From Acetobacteraceae bacterium (lineage in GTDB: Bacteria; Pseudomonadota; Alphaproteobacteria; Acetobacterales; Acetobacteraceae): DNA of 64,000 nt. The notes beneath the pieces were generated by a model. The model worked only from the letters and a program-made list of their open reading frames with translations. It searched no databases and was not told the DNA's origin. Positions 30,509 to 40,135 of the stretch are shown here, one piece after another; positions within the stretch are counted from its first letter, which is position 1, and each line of letters opens with the position of its first letter. The translations under genes were made by a program, and so were the position numbers. The stretch spans positions 1-64,000 of the forward strand of contig CANGNF010000014.1 in NCBI GenBank assembly GCA_947455205.1. Reading direction: 5' to 3'.

Positions 30509-31237
30509 ATGTGTGGACGCTACTTCCAGTACCGGGCGCCGGCCGCCATTGCCGCTTACTTCCAGGCCGGCAACCCGCTGGCCAATACGCCGCCCAGCTT
30601 CAACCGCGCGCCGACGCAGGACGGCCTGGTGCTGCGCCGCCACCCCGAGACCGGCGCCCGCCACCTGGACCCGCTGCGCTGGGGCCTGGTGCCGCGCTGG
30701 AGCAAGGACGCATCCGGCGGCGCCCGCATGATCAACGCCCGCAGCGAAGGCATCACCGAACGCCCCGCCTTCCGCGAGGCGATCTGGAAGCGCCGCTGCA
30801 TCGCCACCGCCGACGGCTTCTATGAGTGGCAGGTCAACGGCAAGGCCAAGCAGCCCTTCGCGGTGGCCATGGCCAGTGGCGAGCCGATGCCCCTGGCGGG
30901 GTTGTGGGAAGGCTGGCGCGGGCCGGACGGCGCCGTGCTGCGGACCTTCACCATCATCACCACGGTGGCGACGCCGAGGCTGGCCCCGCTGCATGAGCGC
31001 ATGCCGGTGATTTTGCCGAAGGAGGCCTGGAGCATCTGGCTGGCCGAGGAACCGGCCGAGCCGGAGGCGGTGCTGGCGCTGCTGCGGCCGTTCGATGGGG
31101 CCGCGCTGCGGGTGTGGCCGGTCTCGCCCCGTGTGGGCAAGGTGGCGGAAAATGATGCGGGGTTGCTGGAGCGGGACCCGCTGGCGGTGGTTCCAGCCGA
31201 TCTGGACGATGGGGCGGTGCAGGTCCCCGCCGGCTGA
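30509..31237 (+). CDS. SOS response-associated peptidase (YedK/HMCES family)
   Basis: Starts MCGRYFQ; RWGLVPRWSKDASGGARMINARSEGITERPAFREAIWKRRCIATADGFYEW. Confidence 0.95.
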   Translation: MCGRYFQYRAPAAIAAYFQAGNPLANTPPSFNRAPTQDGLVLRRHPETGARHLDPLRWGLVPRWSKDASGGARMINARSEGITERPAFREAIWKRRCIATADGFYEWQVNGKAKQPFAVAMASGEPMPLAGLWEGWRGPDGAVLRTFTIITTVATPRLAPLHERMPVILPKEAWSIWLAEEPAEPEAVLALLRPFDGAALRVWPVSPRVGKVAENDAGLLERDPLAVVPADLDDGAVQVPAG

Positions 31238-31262
31238 GCGGGGCGCCCCTGGACGGGACGGG

Positions 31263-31682
31263 TCAGTCGTCCCGATGCACCCGCTCCATCTTCTCGTGGC
31301 GCTCCTGCGCCTCGATGCTCATGGTCGCGATCGGCCGCGCTTCCAGCCGGCGCAGGCCAATCGGCTCGCCCGTCTCCTGGCAATAGCCGTAGCTGCCATC
31401 GCCCACGCGCTCCAGCGCCTGGTCGATCTTGCCGATCAGCTTGCGGGCGCGGTCGCGGGTGCGGAGTTCCAGGGCGCGGTCGGTTTCCACGCTGGCGCGG
31501 TCGGTCAGGTCGCTTTCGGCGATGCCGCCGGCGGTGGAGAGGCTGGCCAGGGTATCCCCGGCTTCCCGCACCAGTTCCTGGCGCCACTTCAGCAGCTTCT
31601 GGCGGAAGTATTCCAGCTGCTGGGGGTTCATGAACTCCTCGGTGTCCGAGGGGCGGTAATCCGGCGGCAAGGTGCTCAGCAT
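31263..31682 (-). CDS. dksA: RNA polymerase-binding transcription factor DksA
   Basis: YFRQKLLKWRQELVREAGDTL...DLTDRASVETDRALELRTRDRARKLIGKIDQALERVGDGSYGYCQETGEPIGLRRLEARPIATMSIEAQERHE. Confidence 0.95.
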   Translation of the reverse strand: MLSTLPPDYRPSDTEEFMNPQQLEYFRQKLLKWRQELVREAGDTLASLSTAGGIAESDLTDRASVETDRALELRTRDRARKLIGKIDQALERVGDGSYGYCQETGEPIGLRRLEARPIATMSIEAQERHEKMERVHRDD

Positions 31683-31828
31683 GATGGACGACCCCTTGAA
31701 CAGCGGGGCGGCTCCCGAACAAGCCGTCTCCCGAAGCGGGCGGACCATTAACACAAGCGGTGCATCCGCCAATAGGGGGGATGCCTCCAATTCACGGTTG
31801 CGGGGCGGTTTCACGCCATTGCCATGAC

Positions 31829-32233
31829 TCAGCCGCCACGCCGCGCCGCCTCCACCGCGGCGCGCAAGGCGATGGCCTGCACCACGTCCCGCAGCGCCGG
31901 GTCGGCACCCGCCTCGCCCTCCGCCAGCGCCGCCAGCCGGCGCAGGCGCGCGGGGTCGGCCGCGCCGCCCAACATCTCCCGCTGCAGGCCGTCCAGCTCC
32001 TCCAGCAGGGAATCGGCGCGGCGGCGGGCCGCCTGGTCGCGCTCGGCGTCGCCCTGGCCGGATTGCAGCGCCAGCAGGCCGAGCCCCGGTGCCGCCACCG
32101 CCGCAGCCTGGCGCGCTTCCGCCGCACCGGATGAAGCCTCGGTGCCGCCCAGGCTGAAGCCGCCCTTGCCGGGGCGCACCTTGGCCGCCGGCGCCGCCGT
32201 GCCCGGCCCGCCTACCCTGCCGATGCCCTGCAT
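31829..32233 (-). CDS. fliX: Flagellar assembly regulator FliX
   Basis: MQGIGRVGGPGTAAPAAKVRPGKGGFSL...ERDQAARRRADSLLEELDGLQREMLGG; divergent from flgI as in other alphaproteobacteria. Confidence 0.8.
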   Translation of the reverse strand: MQGIGRVGGPGTAAPAAKVRPGKGGFSLGGTEASSGAAEARQAAAVAAPGLGLLALQSGQGDAERDQAARRRADSLLEELDGLQREMLGGAADPARLRRLAALAEGEAGADPALRDVVQAIALRAAVEAARRGG

Positions 32234-32427
32234 GACCTTCGCCCTTTTCTGTCGAAGCCGGTTTGTGCCCAGACCCGGCACCATCCGCCGCCACCCGGCA
32301 AAGCCTGCCGCCCGAAACACCCCTTCCGGCCTGGAAAACCCTGGCACGGGCCTTGCCCTTGCCCTGTGCCAACCAGGATGGATTGGAGGCACACAACGTG
32401 GCGCGCATAGATTGCTTCAGGGCTAAG

Positions 32428-33519
32428 ATGGCCCTCGCCATGTTGGTGCTTGCCCTGGCACCGGCCTTGGCCTGGGCCCAGCCGGTGCGGATCAAGGACA
32501 TCGCCGACTTCGAGGGCGTGCGCGACAACCAGCTTGTCGGGTACGGCCTGGTGGTCGGCCTGGCCGGCACCGGCGACAAGCTGCGGACCAGCGTCTTCAC
32601 CCGGCAGACCCTGATCGGCATGCTGGAGCGGCTGGGCGTCAACACCCGCGACAACGCGGCGCAGCTGGATACCCGCAACGTGGCCGCCGTGATGGTGACC
32701 GCCAACCTGCCCGCCTTTTCCCATAACGGCAGCCGGGTGGACGTGGCGGTCTCGGCGCTCGGCGACGCCACCAACCTGCAGGGCGGCACCCTGTTGGTGA
32801 CGCCGCTGCTGGGCGCCGATGGCGAGGTGTACGCCGTGGCCCAGGGCGCCGTTGCCACCGGCGCCATTGCGGCGCGCGGCGCCGGCGCCAGCGTGCAGCG
32901 CGGCGTGCCCACCGCGGCGCGCATCGCCAACGGCGCGGTGGTGGAGCGCGACCTGCCCTTCTCCCTGGCCGGGCGGACCACTTTGCGGATTTCCCTGCGC
33001 AACCCGGACCTGACCACGGCGCGCCGCATGGCCAACGCGATCAACACCGCGGTCCGCGCCGACGTGGCCCGGGCGACCGACCCGCGCACCGTTTCCCTGA
33101 ACCTGGTCGGGCGGGACCCCGTCGGCTTCCTGACCGATATCGAACAGCTGCGGGTGCAGCCGGACATGGCGGCGCGAGTCGTCATCGAGGAAGCGTCCGG
33201 CACCATCGTGATGGGCGCGGATGTGCGGGTTTCCACCGTGGCCATCGCCCAGGGCAACCTGACGATCCGGGTGACCGAGACGCCGCAGGTTTCCCAGCCC
33301 GGGCCGCTTTCCAACGGGCAGACCACGACCGTGGCGCGGACCAACATTCAGATCGACGACCAGAACGAGCGCCGCATGGGCGTGCTGCAGCCGGGCGTTT
33401 CCCTGCAGGAGCTGGTGCGCGGGCTGAACGCCCTGGGGGTGGGGCCGCGCGACCTGATCTCGATACTGCAGACCATAAAGGCAGCCGGCGCGCTGCAAGC
33501 CGACCTGGAGCTGCGCTGA
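32428..33519 (+). CDS. flgI: Flagellar basal body P-ring protein FlgI
   Basis: RIKDIADFEGVRDNQLVGYGLVVGLAGTGDKLRTSVFTRQTLIGMLERLGVN. Confidence 0.95.
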   Translation: MALAMLVLALAPALAWAQPVRIKDIADFEGVRDNQLVGYGLVVGLAGTGDKLRTSVFTRQTLIGMLERLGVNTRDNAAQLDTRNVAAVMVTANLPAFSHNGSRVDVAVSALGDATNLQGGTLLVTPLLGADGEVYAVAQGAVATGAIAARGAGASVQRGVPTAARIANGAVVERDLPFSLAGRTTLRISLRNPDLTTARRMANAINTAVRADVARATDPRTVSLNLVGRDPVGFLTDIEQLRVQPDMAARVVIEEASGTIVMGADVRVSTVAIAQGNLTIRVTETPQVSQPGPLSNGQTTTVARTNIQIDDQNERRMGVLQPGVSLQELVRGLNALGVGPRDLISILQTIKAAGALQADLELR

Positions 33520-33818
33520 TGACCCCCGTTGCGATCCTGCCCGCCCACGACCCTCTGCTGGCCCGCGCCACGCCGAAGATGCGCCAGGCGGCCCAGGCCT
33601 TCGAGGCGCAGGCGCTGGCGCAGCTACTGGGGCCGATCTTCGCCACCGTGGACACCAGCAAGACCGTCATGGGTGGCGGCTCTGGCGAGAGCACCTGGCA
33701 GCCGATGCTGGTGGACGCCATGGCCAAACGAATTGCCGGGGCCGGTGGCCTCGGCCTGGCGCAGCCGGTGCTGCGCGAAATGATCCGCATGCAAGCCAAC
33801 AGGGACACACAGCCATGA
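33519..33818 (+). CDS. Rod-binding protein (FlgJ N-terminal domain type, CheL-like)
   Basis: MRQAAQAFEAQALAQLLGPIFATVDTSKTVMGGGSGESTWQPMLVDAMAKRIAGAGGLGLAQPVLREM; no muramidase domain. Confidence 0.85.
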   Translation: MTPVAILPAHDPLLARATPKMRQAAQAFEAQALAQLLGPIFATVDTSKTVMGGGSGESTWQPMLVDAMAKRIAGAGGLGLAQPVLREMIRMQANRDTQP

Positions 33819-34219
33819 TGATGGACAGCCTGATCGCCGCCGGCCTGCGCCTGGCCGAAGCGCTGCGCGCCGAGAACGAAGCCCTGGCCACGCTGGACCT
33901 GGGCCGCGCCGCCAGCCTGGCGGACCACAAGATAAAGGCGAGCGACGCCTTCGCCGCCGCCTTTGCCGCCGCGGTGAAGCTGGGGGTGAAGGCCGAAGGC
34001 CCGACCCGCAAGACCACCGCCGAGCTGACCACCCGGCTGGAGAGCCTGGGCGCCGAGAACCGGCGGCTGCTGGAACGCGCCATCGGCATTCAGAGCCGGG
34101 TGATCGAGACGATCGCCGGCGCCGCCATTCCCCGCAGCGTGCCCGGCGGCTACGGCGCGTACGGGCAGCGCACCGTGCCGAAGCAGGCGCCGGCGCTGGC
34201 CTTGGCGCGTCGCGCCTGA
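33815..34219 (+). CDS. FlgN-like flagellar protein (hypothetical)
   Basis: Overlaps the FlgJ-like gene; helical 134-aa protein with RLAEALRAENEALATLDLGRAASLADHK. Confidence 0.6.
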   Translation: MMMDSLIAAGLRLAEALRAENEALATLDLGRAASLADHKIKASDAFAAAFAAAVKLGVKAEGPTRKTTAELTTRLESLGAENRRLLERAIGIQSRVIETIAGAAIPRSVPGGYGAYGQRTVPKQAPALALARRA

Positions 34220-34328
34220 GGCGCGCGGGTGTTGCTGGCCTAGGGCGCGCGGGACGTGGTTGCGTAGGGGAGGCCAGGGGCGCTGCCCCTGGACCCCGCC
34301 CGACGCGGGGCGTCGGGGCCCCATGGGT

Positions 34329-34943
34329 TCAGGGTGGGGCCAGGTGTTTGGGGATGCTGACGCGGCCGCCGATGAAGCGGTGCATCCATTTCAGCTCCCG
34401 CAGGGTGGTGCGGAGGCGCCTCTTCGGCTCCTCCAGCGCCCGGATGAACAGGTGGCGCATGACGGGAAGCCACTTTTTGGACAAATCCGGCTTGGGCAGC
34501 AGCCACCACGGGCCCGGCAGGGCGGAAAGCTGTCCTAGCCTCTGGGCCAGGACCAGGCCGGGCAGCTTGAGGATGCGGAGCGCGCGGCGGTAGCAGCGGC
34601 ACACCCAGTGGTGCATGCGGCGGAGCATCAGCGGGCAGTCGGGGTGGGCCATGGCCTGAAGCAGGCGGGTCCAGACCCCGGCATGCGCCCAGCGGCGGAA
34701 CTGGCGGGAGGCGGTGTCGGCCGGCCCCATTTCCGGCGGGAGGTTGCGCCAGGGGCCGTTGTGGCAGGCTACCCAGAAGATGGCGTCCAGCCGGGCGCGC
34801 AAATCGAAGATCGGGCGGCCCGGGCCGCGCTGGCCGGGTCGGGCTTCGAAGAAGGGGCGGAGGACGGCGAACTCGCTGGGGGTGAGGTGGTCCCAGGGGC
34901 GGGTGGTGGCGTAGTGGGAGGGGTAGCCGGGGCGGGAGAGCAT
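34329..34943 (-). CDS. IS5-type transposase N-terminal-domain protein (DUF4096-like), stand-alone
   Basis: HLTPSEFAVLRPFFEARPGQRGPGRPIFDLRARLDAIFWVACHNGPWRNLPPEMGPADTASRQFRRWAHAGVWTRLLQAM; no DDE catalytic domain follows. Confidence 0.75.
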   Translation of the reverse strand: MLSRPGYPSHYATTRPWDHLTPSEFAVLRPFFEARPGQRGPGRPIFDLRARLDAIFWVACHNGPWRNLPPEMGPADTASRQFRRWAHAGVWTRLLQAMAHPDCPLMLRRMHHWVCRCYRRALRILKLPGLVLAQRLGQLSALPGPWWLLPKPDLSKKWLPVMRHLFIRALEEPKRRLRTTLRELKWMHRFIGGRVSIPKHLAPP

Positions 34944-35091
34944 GGGTGGGGCGCCTGGGGGATGGGGGGCGCGCAGGGTGGTAGGAATTTATGCCGATGT
35001 CGAGGCGCTTATGGGATTGATCTGTCATAAATTCAGTAGACAGGAGTTTAAACGACTCCGTATCATTCTGGCCATCAAACCCGGAGATTTT

Positions 35092-36012
35092 ATGGCCTTC
35101 CCTATAGAAGACAAACTCGTCGTGGGTATTACGTCTACCGCTCTATTTGATCTTACGGCCGAGCATGAGATATTCCTCACTAAGGGCTTAGATGCATTTC
35201 GTACCTATCAAATGCAAAACTGTGCGAAAATTCCACCGATGGGATCGGCCTTTCCATTCATTAAGCGACTTCTACATCTGAACAAGCTTTTCCCCGATGA
35301 AAAGCCGGTAGAAGTAGTATTTTTGTCCAGAAATGACCCGGAGGCCGGTCTCCGGATCATGGATGCGGTTTCTTTTTATGATCTTGACATAACTAGGGCT
35401 TTTTTCCTTTCCGGCAAAGCCCCATATCCGTACATGGCCGCAGTGAACGCATGCCTTTACCTAAGCACAAACAAAGAAGAAGTTAAAGACGCGATAAACG
35501 GGGGGTTTCCGGCTGGGCATGTACTGCCCTGCACGTCGTTTGATGACACAAACGATACCCAACTTCGACTAGCGTTTGATTTCGACGGCGTCCTTGTAGA
35601 TGACGAAGCAGAAACTAAATATGCCGACGGAGGCCTACCTCTATTTCAGTATCATGAGGTCGAAAATAAAGATAAGCCTTTGAATGGAGGTCCTCTCATG
35701 CCTCTGCTTCAGAGGATTTCTGCCATTCAAAAAATGGAAGCGATCAACTCAAATCGTACAAATGGTGAGAAAGCCGTCCGGGTTTCCATAGTGACGGCGC
35801 GCAATGCGCCGGCTCACGAGCGGCTCATAACTACGATGAAGCACCTCGGAATCGAGCCCGACGAGCTATTTCTAACGGGAGGCATTGAAAAGAAGAATAT
35901 ACTCGACGTCATGAAGCCGCAGATATTTTTTGATGATCAGCTTGGGCACTTAAAACCGGCATCTGCGAACACGCCCTGCGTTCATATTCCTTTTGGTATA
36001 CGAAACAAGTAA
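35092..36012 (+). CDS. 5'-nucleotidase (cytosolic type I-like, HAD fold); AT-rich, probably horizontally acquired
   Basis: HAD motif I LAFDFDGVLVDDEAE, motif II SIVTARNAPAHERL, motif IV IFFDDQ; composition differs sharply from flanks. Confidence 0.85.
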   Translation: MAFPIEDKLVVGITSTALFDLTAEHEIFLTKGLDAFRTYQMQNCAKIPPMGSAFPFIKRLLHLNKLFPDEKPVEVVFLSRNDPEAGLRIMDAVSFYDLDITRAFFLSGKAPYPYMAAVNACLYLSTNKEEVKDAINGGFPAGHVLPCTSFDDTNDTQLRLAFDFDGVLVDDEAETKYADGGLPLFQYHEVENKDKPLNGGPLMPLLQRISAIQKMEAINSNRTNGEKAVRVSIVTARNAPAHERLITTMKHLGIEPDELFLTGGIEKKNILDVMKPQIFFDDQLGHLKPASANTPCVHIPFGIRNK

Positions 36013-36160
36013 GTTGGCCGAGGTGGCTTTCCGTCAGACAGGTTCCTATGTTGCCAAAGCATAGGCCGTAGGCCGCGACAGGCTCACTCTGGCCCTCCCC
36101 TCCCCTCCGCGCTACAGACCCCCCATCTGTCAGCCGCACCACCCGAGGGAACCGCCAAAA

Positions 36161-38017
36161 ATGCCCGCATACCGCTCTCGCACCACCACCCATGGCCGCA
36201 ACATGGCCGGCGCCCGCGGGTTGTGGCGCGCCACGGGCATGAAGGATGGGGATTTCGGCAAGCCGATCATCGCGGTGGCCAACAGCTTCACCCAGTTCGT
36301 GCCCGGGCATGTGCACCTGAAGGATCTGGGCCAGCTGGTCGCCCGGCAGATCGAGGCCGCCGGCGGCGTGGCGAAGGAGTTCAACACCATTGCGGTGGAT
36401 GACGGCATCGCCATGGGCCATGACGGCATGCTGTACAGCCTGCCCAGCCGGGAGCTGATTGCCGACAGCGTGGAGTACATGGTCAACGCGCATTGCGCGG
36501 ATGCCATGGTCTGCATCAGCAATTGCGACAAGATCACGCCGGGCATGCTGATGGCGGCGATGCGGCTGAACATCCCCACCATCTTCGTCAGCGGTGGGCC
36601 GATGGAGGCCGGGACCGTTGACCTCAAGGGCGTGAAGCGGAAGGTCGACCTGATCGACGCCATGATCATGGCCGCCGACCCCAACATGACGGATGCCGAG
36701 GTTGAGACGGTGGAGCGGTCCTCCTGCCCCACCTGCGGCAGCTGCTCCGGCATGTTCACCGCCAACAGCATGAACTGCCTGACCGAGGCGCTGGGCCTGG
36801 CGCTGCCGGGCAATGGCACCATCGTGGCCACGCACGCGGACCGGAAGGGGCTGTTCGAGGCCGCGGGGCGCAAGATCGTGGAGATCACCCGGGCGTATTA
36901 CGAGACGGAGGATGCCTCCGTGCTGCCGCGCAACATCGCGACCGTGAAGTCGTTCGAGAATGCGATGACGCTGGACATCTCCATGGGTGGGTCCACCAAC
37001 ACGGTGCTGCACCTGCTGGCCGCGGCGCAGGAAGGCGGCGTGGACTTCACCATGGCGGATATCGACCGGCTGAGCCGCCGGGTGCCGGTGCTGTGCAAGG
37101 TGGCGCCGTCCATCATCAATGTGCATTGCGAGGATGTGCACCGGGCCGGTGGCATCATGGGGATTTTGGGGGAGCTGGACCGCGCGGGGCTGCTGGACAC
37201 CAGCACCAGCCGGGTGGATGCGCCGACGCTGGGCGAGGCGTTGAGCCAGTGGGACCTGATGCGCCAGCCGGCCGAGGCGGTGCGGACCTTCTACAGCGCG
37301 GCGCCTGGTGGGGTGCCGACGCAGGTGGCGTTCAGCCAGGCGAGCCGGTTCGAGGAGCTGGACACCGACCGCGATGCCGGCGTGATCCGGCGCAAGGACA
37401 AGGCGTTCAGCCAGGATGGCGGGCTGGCCGTGCTGTTCGGCAACCTGGCGCTGGAAGGCTGCATTGTGAAGACCGCGGGCGTGGATGAGAGCATCCTGAA
37501 GTTCAGCGGCCCGGCGCGGGTGTTCGAGAGCCAGGACAGCTCGGTGGCGGCGATCCTCGGCAAGAAGATCGTGGCCGGGGACATCGTGGTGGTGCGGTAT
37601 GAGGGGCCGAGCGGCGGCCCTGGCATGCAGGAGATGCTGTACCCGACCAGCTACCTGAAGAGCGTCGGCCTGGGGAAGGCCTGCGCGCTGGTGACGGATG
37701 GGCGGTTCTCGGGCGGGTCGTCGGGGCTTTCGATCGGCCATCTGTCGCCGGAAGCGGCGGAGGGTGGGCTGATCGGGCTGGTGGAGGATGGCGACATGAT
37801 CGACATCGACATCCCGAACCGGACGATCAACCTGCGCGTGGCGGAAGACGTGATCGCGGCGCGGCGGGCGGCGATGGAGGCGCGGGGCGCGGATGCCTGG
37901 CAGCCGACCGAGAAGCGGACGCGGGTGGTGAGCACGGCTCTGCAGGCGTATGGCGCGATGGCGAAGAGCGCGGCCTATGGCGCGGTGCGGGACGTGAGCC
38001 GGCTGCGTCGGCGGTAG
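36161..38017 (+). CDS. ilvD: Dihydroxy-acid dehydratase
   Basis: [75 protein letters not shown]. Confidence 0.97.
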   Translation: MPAYRSRTTTHGRNMAGARGLWRATGMKDGDFGKPIIAVANSFTQFVPGHVHLKDLGQLVARQIEAAGGVAKEFNTIAVDDGIAMGHDGMLYSLPSRELIADSVEYMVNAHCADAMVCISNCDKITPGMLMAAMRLNIPTIFVSGGPMEAGTVDLKGVKRKVDLIDAMIMAADPNMTDAEVETVERSSCPTCGSCSGMFTANSMNCLTEALGLALPGNGTIVATHADRKGLFEAAGRKIVEITRAYYETEDASVLPRNIATVKSFENAMTLDISMGGSTNTVLHLLAAAQEGGVDFTMADIDRLSRRVPVLCKVAPSIINVHCEDVHRAGGIMGILGELDRAGLLDTSTSRVDAPTLGEALSQWDLMRQPAEAVRTFYSAAPGGVPTQVAFSQASRFEELDTDRDAGVIRRKDKAFSQDGGLAVLFGNLALEGCIVKTAGVDESILKFSGPARVFESQDSSVAAILGKKIVAGDIVVVRYEGPSGGPGMQEMLYPTSYLKSVGLGKACALVTDGRFSGGSSGLSIGHLSPEAAEGGLIGLVEDGDMIDIDIPNRTINLRVAEDVIAARRAAMEARGADAWQPTEKRTRVVSTALQAYGAMAKSAAYGAVRDVSRLRRR

Positions 38018-38069
38018 TGATGCCGGCGCGGCTTGCCCTGGCTTGAAGGCCAAGGCAGGTTCGCGCCGC

Positions 38070-38609
38070 ATGCTTGCCCTCGCCCGTCGTCATTCCACGC
38101 TGCTTGCGCTGTCCGCCATCACGCTGGTGGCGGTGGTGCTGGTGCGCGTGCTGAAGGGGCCGGACGCCGTGGCGCATGCCTGGGGCGGGTCGGTCGATCT
38201 CGTCATCGGCATATTGCCGTCCATGCTGATGGGCATGCTGATGGCCGGCTCCCTCCGGCAGCTGGTGCCCACGGGCGCGCTGGCCAAGTGGATGGGGGCG
38301 GAGAGCGGGTGGAAGGGCCTGGTCATCGCCTCGGCGGTCGGGATCGCCACGCCGGGCGGGCCGATGGCCGCCTTCCCCATGGTGCTGGTGCTGAGTGGCG
38401 CCGGGGCTGACATCGGCTGCGTCATCAGCTTCATCGTTTGCTGGGGGCTGAACGGGTTCAACCGGATCCTGGTGTGGGAAGTGCCGCTGCTGGGGCCGGA
38501 TTTCGCGCTGCTGCGCTTCCTCTCGGGCCTGCCGATGGGGTTCATCGCTGGCTGGATCTCTCGCCGGGTGCCGCTGCGCTGGGCGCCGCCGGAGAGCCTG
38601 CCGCGATGA
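38070..38609 (+). CDS. Permease-like membrane protein, half-size, paralogue 1
   Basis: Multiple TM; GILPSMLMGMLMAGSLRQLVPTGALAKWMGAESGWKGLVIASAVGIATPGGPMAAFPMVL. Confidence 0.8.
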   Translation: MLALARRHSTLLALSAITLVAVVLVRVLKGPDAVAHAWGGSVDLVIGILPSMLMGMLMAGSLRQLVPTGALAKWMGAESGWKGLVIASAVGIATPGGPMAAFPMVLVLSGAGADIGCVISFIVCWGLNGFNRILVWEVPLLGPDFALLRFLSGLPMGFIAGWISRRVPLRWAPPESLPR

Positions 38610-39121
38610 CCGGGCGCCTGATCCTGGCGGCGCTGGCGCTGCTGTGCTTCGGCCTGGCGCTGCGCAAGGGCCGGCCGGCGGGGCTGCGGGCATTGCGGGA
38701 AACCAGGGACAACCTGGTGCGCATCATGCCGATGATGCTGGTGGCGATGCCGATGGCGACCTTTCTGGCGGAGCTGGTGCCGGCGGATGTGGCCAGCGGC
38801 TGGCTGGGGCCGGAGAGCGGGCTGACCGGGCTGGTGGTGGCCAGCTTCGCCGGCGGGCTGATCCCGGGCGGGCCTTATGCGAGTTTTCCGCTGGTGCTGA
38901 CCTTTTTGAAGGCCGGGGCGGGGCCGGCGCAGATGGTGGCGCTGATCACCGGCTGGGCGGTGCTGGCGTTCCACCGCGTGGTGATGTGGGAAATCCCGGT
39001 GCTGGGGGCGCGGTTCGCGGTGGTGCGGACCATCTCCTCATTGGCGCTGCCGCTGCTGGCGGGGCTGATCGCGGAGGCGCTGATGCCGCTGTTCCCGCAT
39101 CTGCTGGCGGGGATGCGATGA
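38606..39121 (+). CDS. Permease-like membrane protein, half-size, paralogue 2
   Basis: RIMPMMLVAMPMATFLAELVPADVASGWLGPESGLTGLVVASFAGGLIPGGPYASFPLVL; start overlaps the preceding stop. Confidence 0.8.
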   Translation: MTGRLILAALALLCFGLALRKGRPAGLRALRETRDNLVRIMPMMLVAMPMATFLAELVPADVASGWLGPESGLTGLVVASFAGGLIPGGPYASFPLVLTFLKAGAGPAQMVALITGWAVLAFHRVVMWEIPVLGARFAVVRTISSLALPLLAGLIAEALMPLFPHLLAGMR

Positions 39122-40026
39122 GCGTCGCGCCGACAGGCGCGCGGCCTCAGGGCACGCCGACAGGCGCGCGGGCTCAGGGCGCACCCGCGGATGGTGCCGA
39201 GTGGGACGCCGCGCTGGCGCTGCGGGCTGGCGGGCCGGTGCCGGCGGGCGGGATGGGCCGGCTGTTCGGGCCGTTGTTCGCGCCGCCGCGCGGGGCGGAT
39301 GGCTGCGTGGTGGTCGGGCGGCTGGCGCAGACGCTGGACGGGCGGATCGCCACGGTTTCCGGCAGCAGCCAGTGGATCGGCGGGCCGGGCGATATCCTGC
39401 ACACGCATCGGCTGCGGGCGCTGTGCGACGCGGTGCTGGTGGGCGCCGGCACGGTGCGGGCGGACAACCCGCGGCTGACCACACGGGAATGCGCCGGGCC
39501 AAGCCCGACCAGGGTGGTGCTGGACCCGTCCTGGCGGTTGGCGGCGACCTACGGGATCTTCGCCGAGGGACCGCCGACCCTGCTGGTGGTGGCGGAAGAC
39601 GCGCCGGCACCGGGGCCGGGGCCTGGGCCGCACGGTGCCGCTGCCGAGCGCCATGGCGCCGCGCGCGAGCGCCATGGCGCCGCTCGCGAGCGCCACGGCG
39701 CCGCGGAGGTGGTGCGGGTGCCGCGGGCCGGCGATGGGCTGGACCTTTCGGCGGTGCTGGCCATGTTGGCGGGGCGCGGGTTGCGGCGGGTCTTCGTGGA
39801 AGGTGGCGGGGTGACGGTGTCGCGGTTTCTGGCGGCGGGCTGCCTGGACCGGCTGCATGTGACGGTGGCGCCGGTGCTGCTGGGCAGCGGCATCCCCGCC
39901 TTCACCCTGCCGGAAGCGGCGCGGATAGCCGATGGGCTGCGGTTTTCCTGGGCGGTGCATGAGATCAGCCCGGATGTGCTGCTGGACATTGCGCTGGACC
40001 GCGCCAGGCCGGGGGTTTGCGCATGA
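39118..40026 (+). CDS. RibD C-terminal-domain (pyrimidine/dihydrofolate reductase-like) protein
   Basis: VVVGRLAQTLDGRIATVSGSSQWIGGPGDILHTHRLRALCDAVLVGAGTVRADNPRLTTR; VFVEGGGVTVSRFLAAGCLDRLHVTVAPVLLGSGIPAF. Confidence 0.9.
   Translation: MSVAPTGARPQGTPTGARAQGAPADGAEWDAALALRAGGPVPAGGMGRLFGPLFAPPRGADGCVVVGRLAQTLDGRIATVSGSSQWIGGPGDILHTHRLRALCDAVLVGAGTVRADNPRLTTRECAGPSPTRVVLDPSWRLAATYGIFAEGPPTLLVVAEDAPAPGPGPGPHGAAAERHGAARERHGAARERHGAAEVVRVPRAGDGLDLSAVLAMLAGRGLRRVFVEGGGVTVSRFLAAGCLDRLHVTVAPVLLGSGIPAFTLPEAARIADGLRFSWAVHEISPDVLLDIALDRARPGVCA
39128..39180 (+). repeat. Two direct copies of a 27-bp-period repeat in the RibD-like N-terminus
   Basis: cgccgacaggcgcgcgg(c/g)ctcagggc twice, period 27; encodes PTGAR(P/A)QG(T/A). 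Confidence 0.85.
39646..39708 (+). repeat. Three in-frame copies of a 21-bp repeat
   Basis: gagcgccatggcgccgcgcgc-type unit x3; encodes ERHGAAR-ERHGAAR-ERHGAAE. Confidence 0.88.
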
Positions 40027-40135
40027 GGGCATGGGGCCGGGCGCCGGGCGCGCCGCGCGCGGAGAGGGCGCGCCATGGCCGTGGGATCGGCGCTGGCCGG
40101 CCAGGCGACATGCCGGGCAGCAGGGGGTACGGCGC

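Noticed and set aside
31263-33347. 694-aa minus-strand ORF
   Set aside because: Only its C-terminal part (DksA) is real; the rest is antisense to flgI and overlaps fliX in another frame
35909-38071. 720-aa minus-strand ORF
   Set aside because: Antisense to ilvD; His/Arg/Gln-rich shadow translation
38644-39117. N-terminal part of the 460-aa ORF 38644-40026
   Set aside because: Gly/Ala-rich out-of-frame reading of the upstream permease gene; the RibD-like protein starts at 39118
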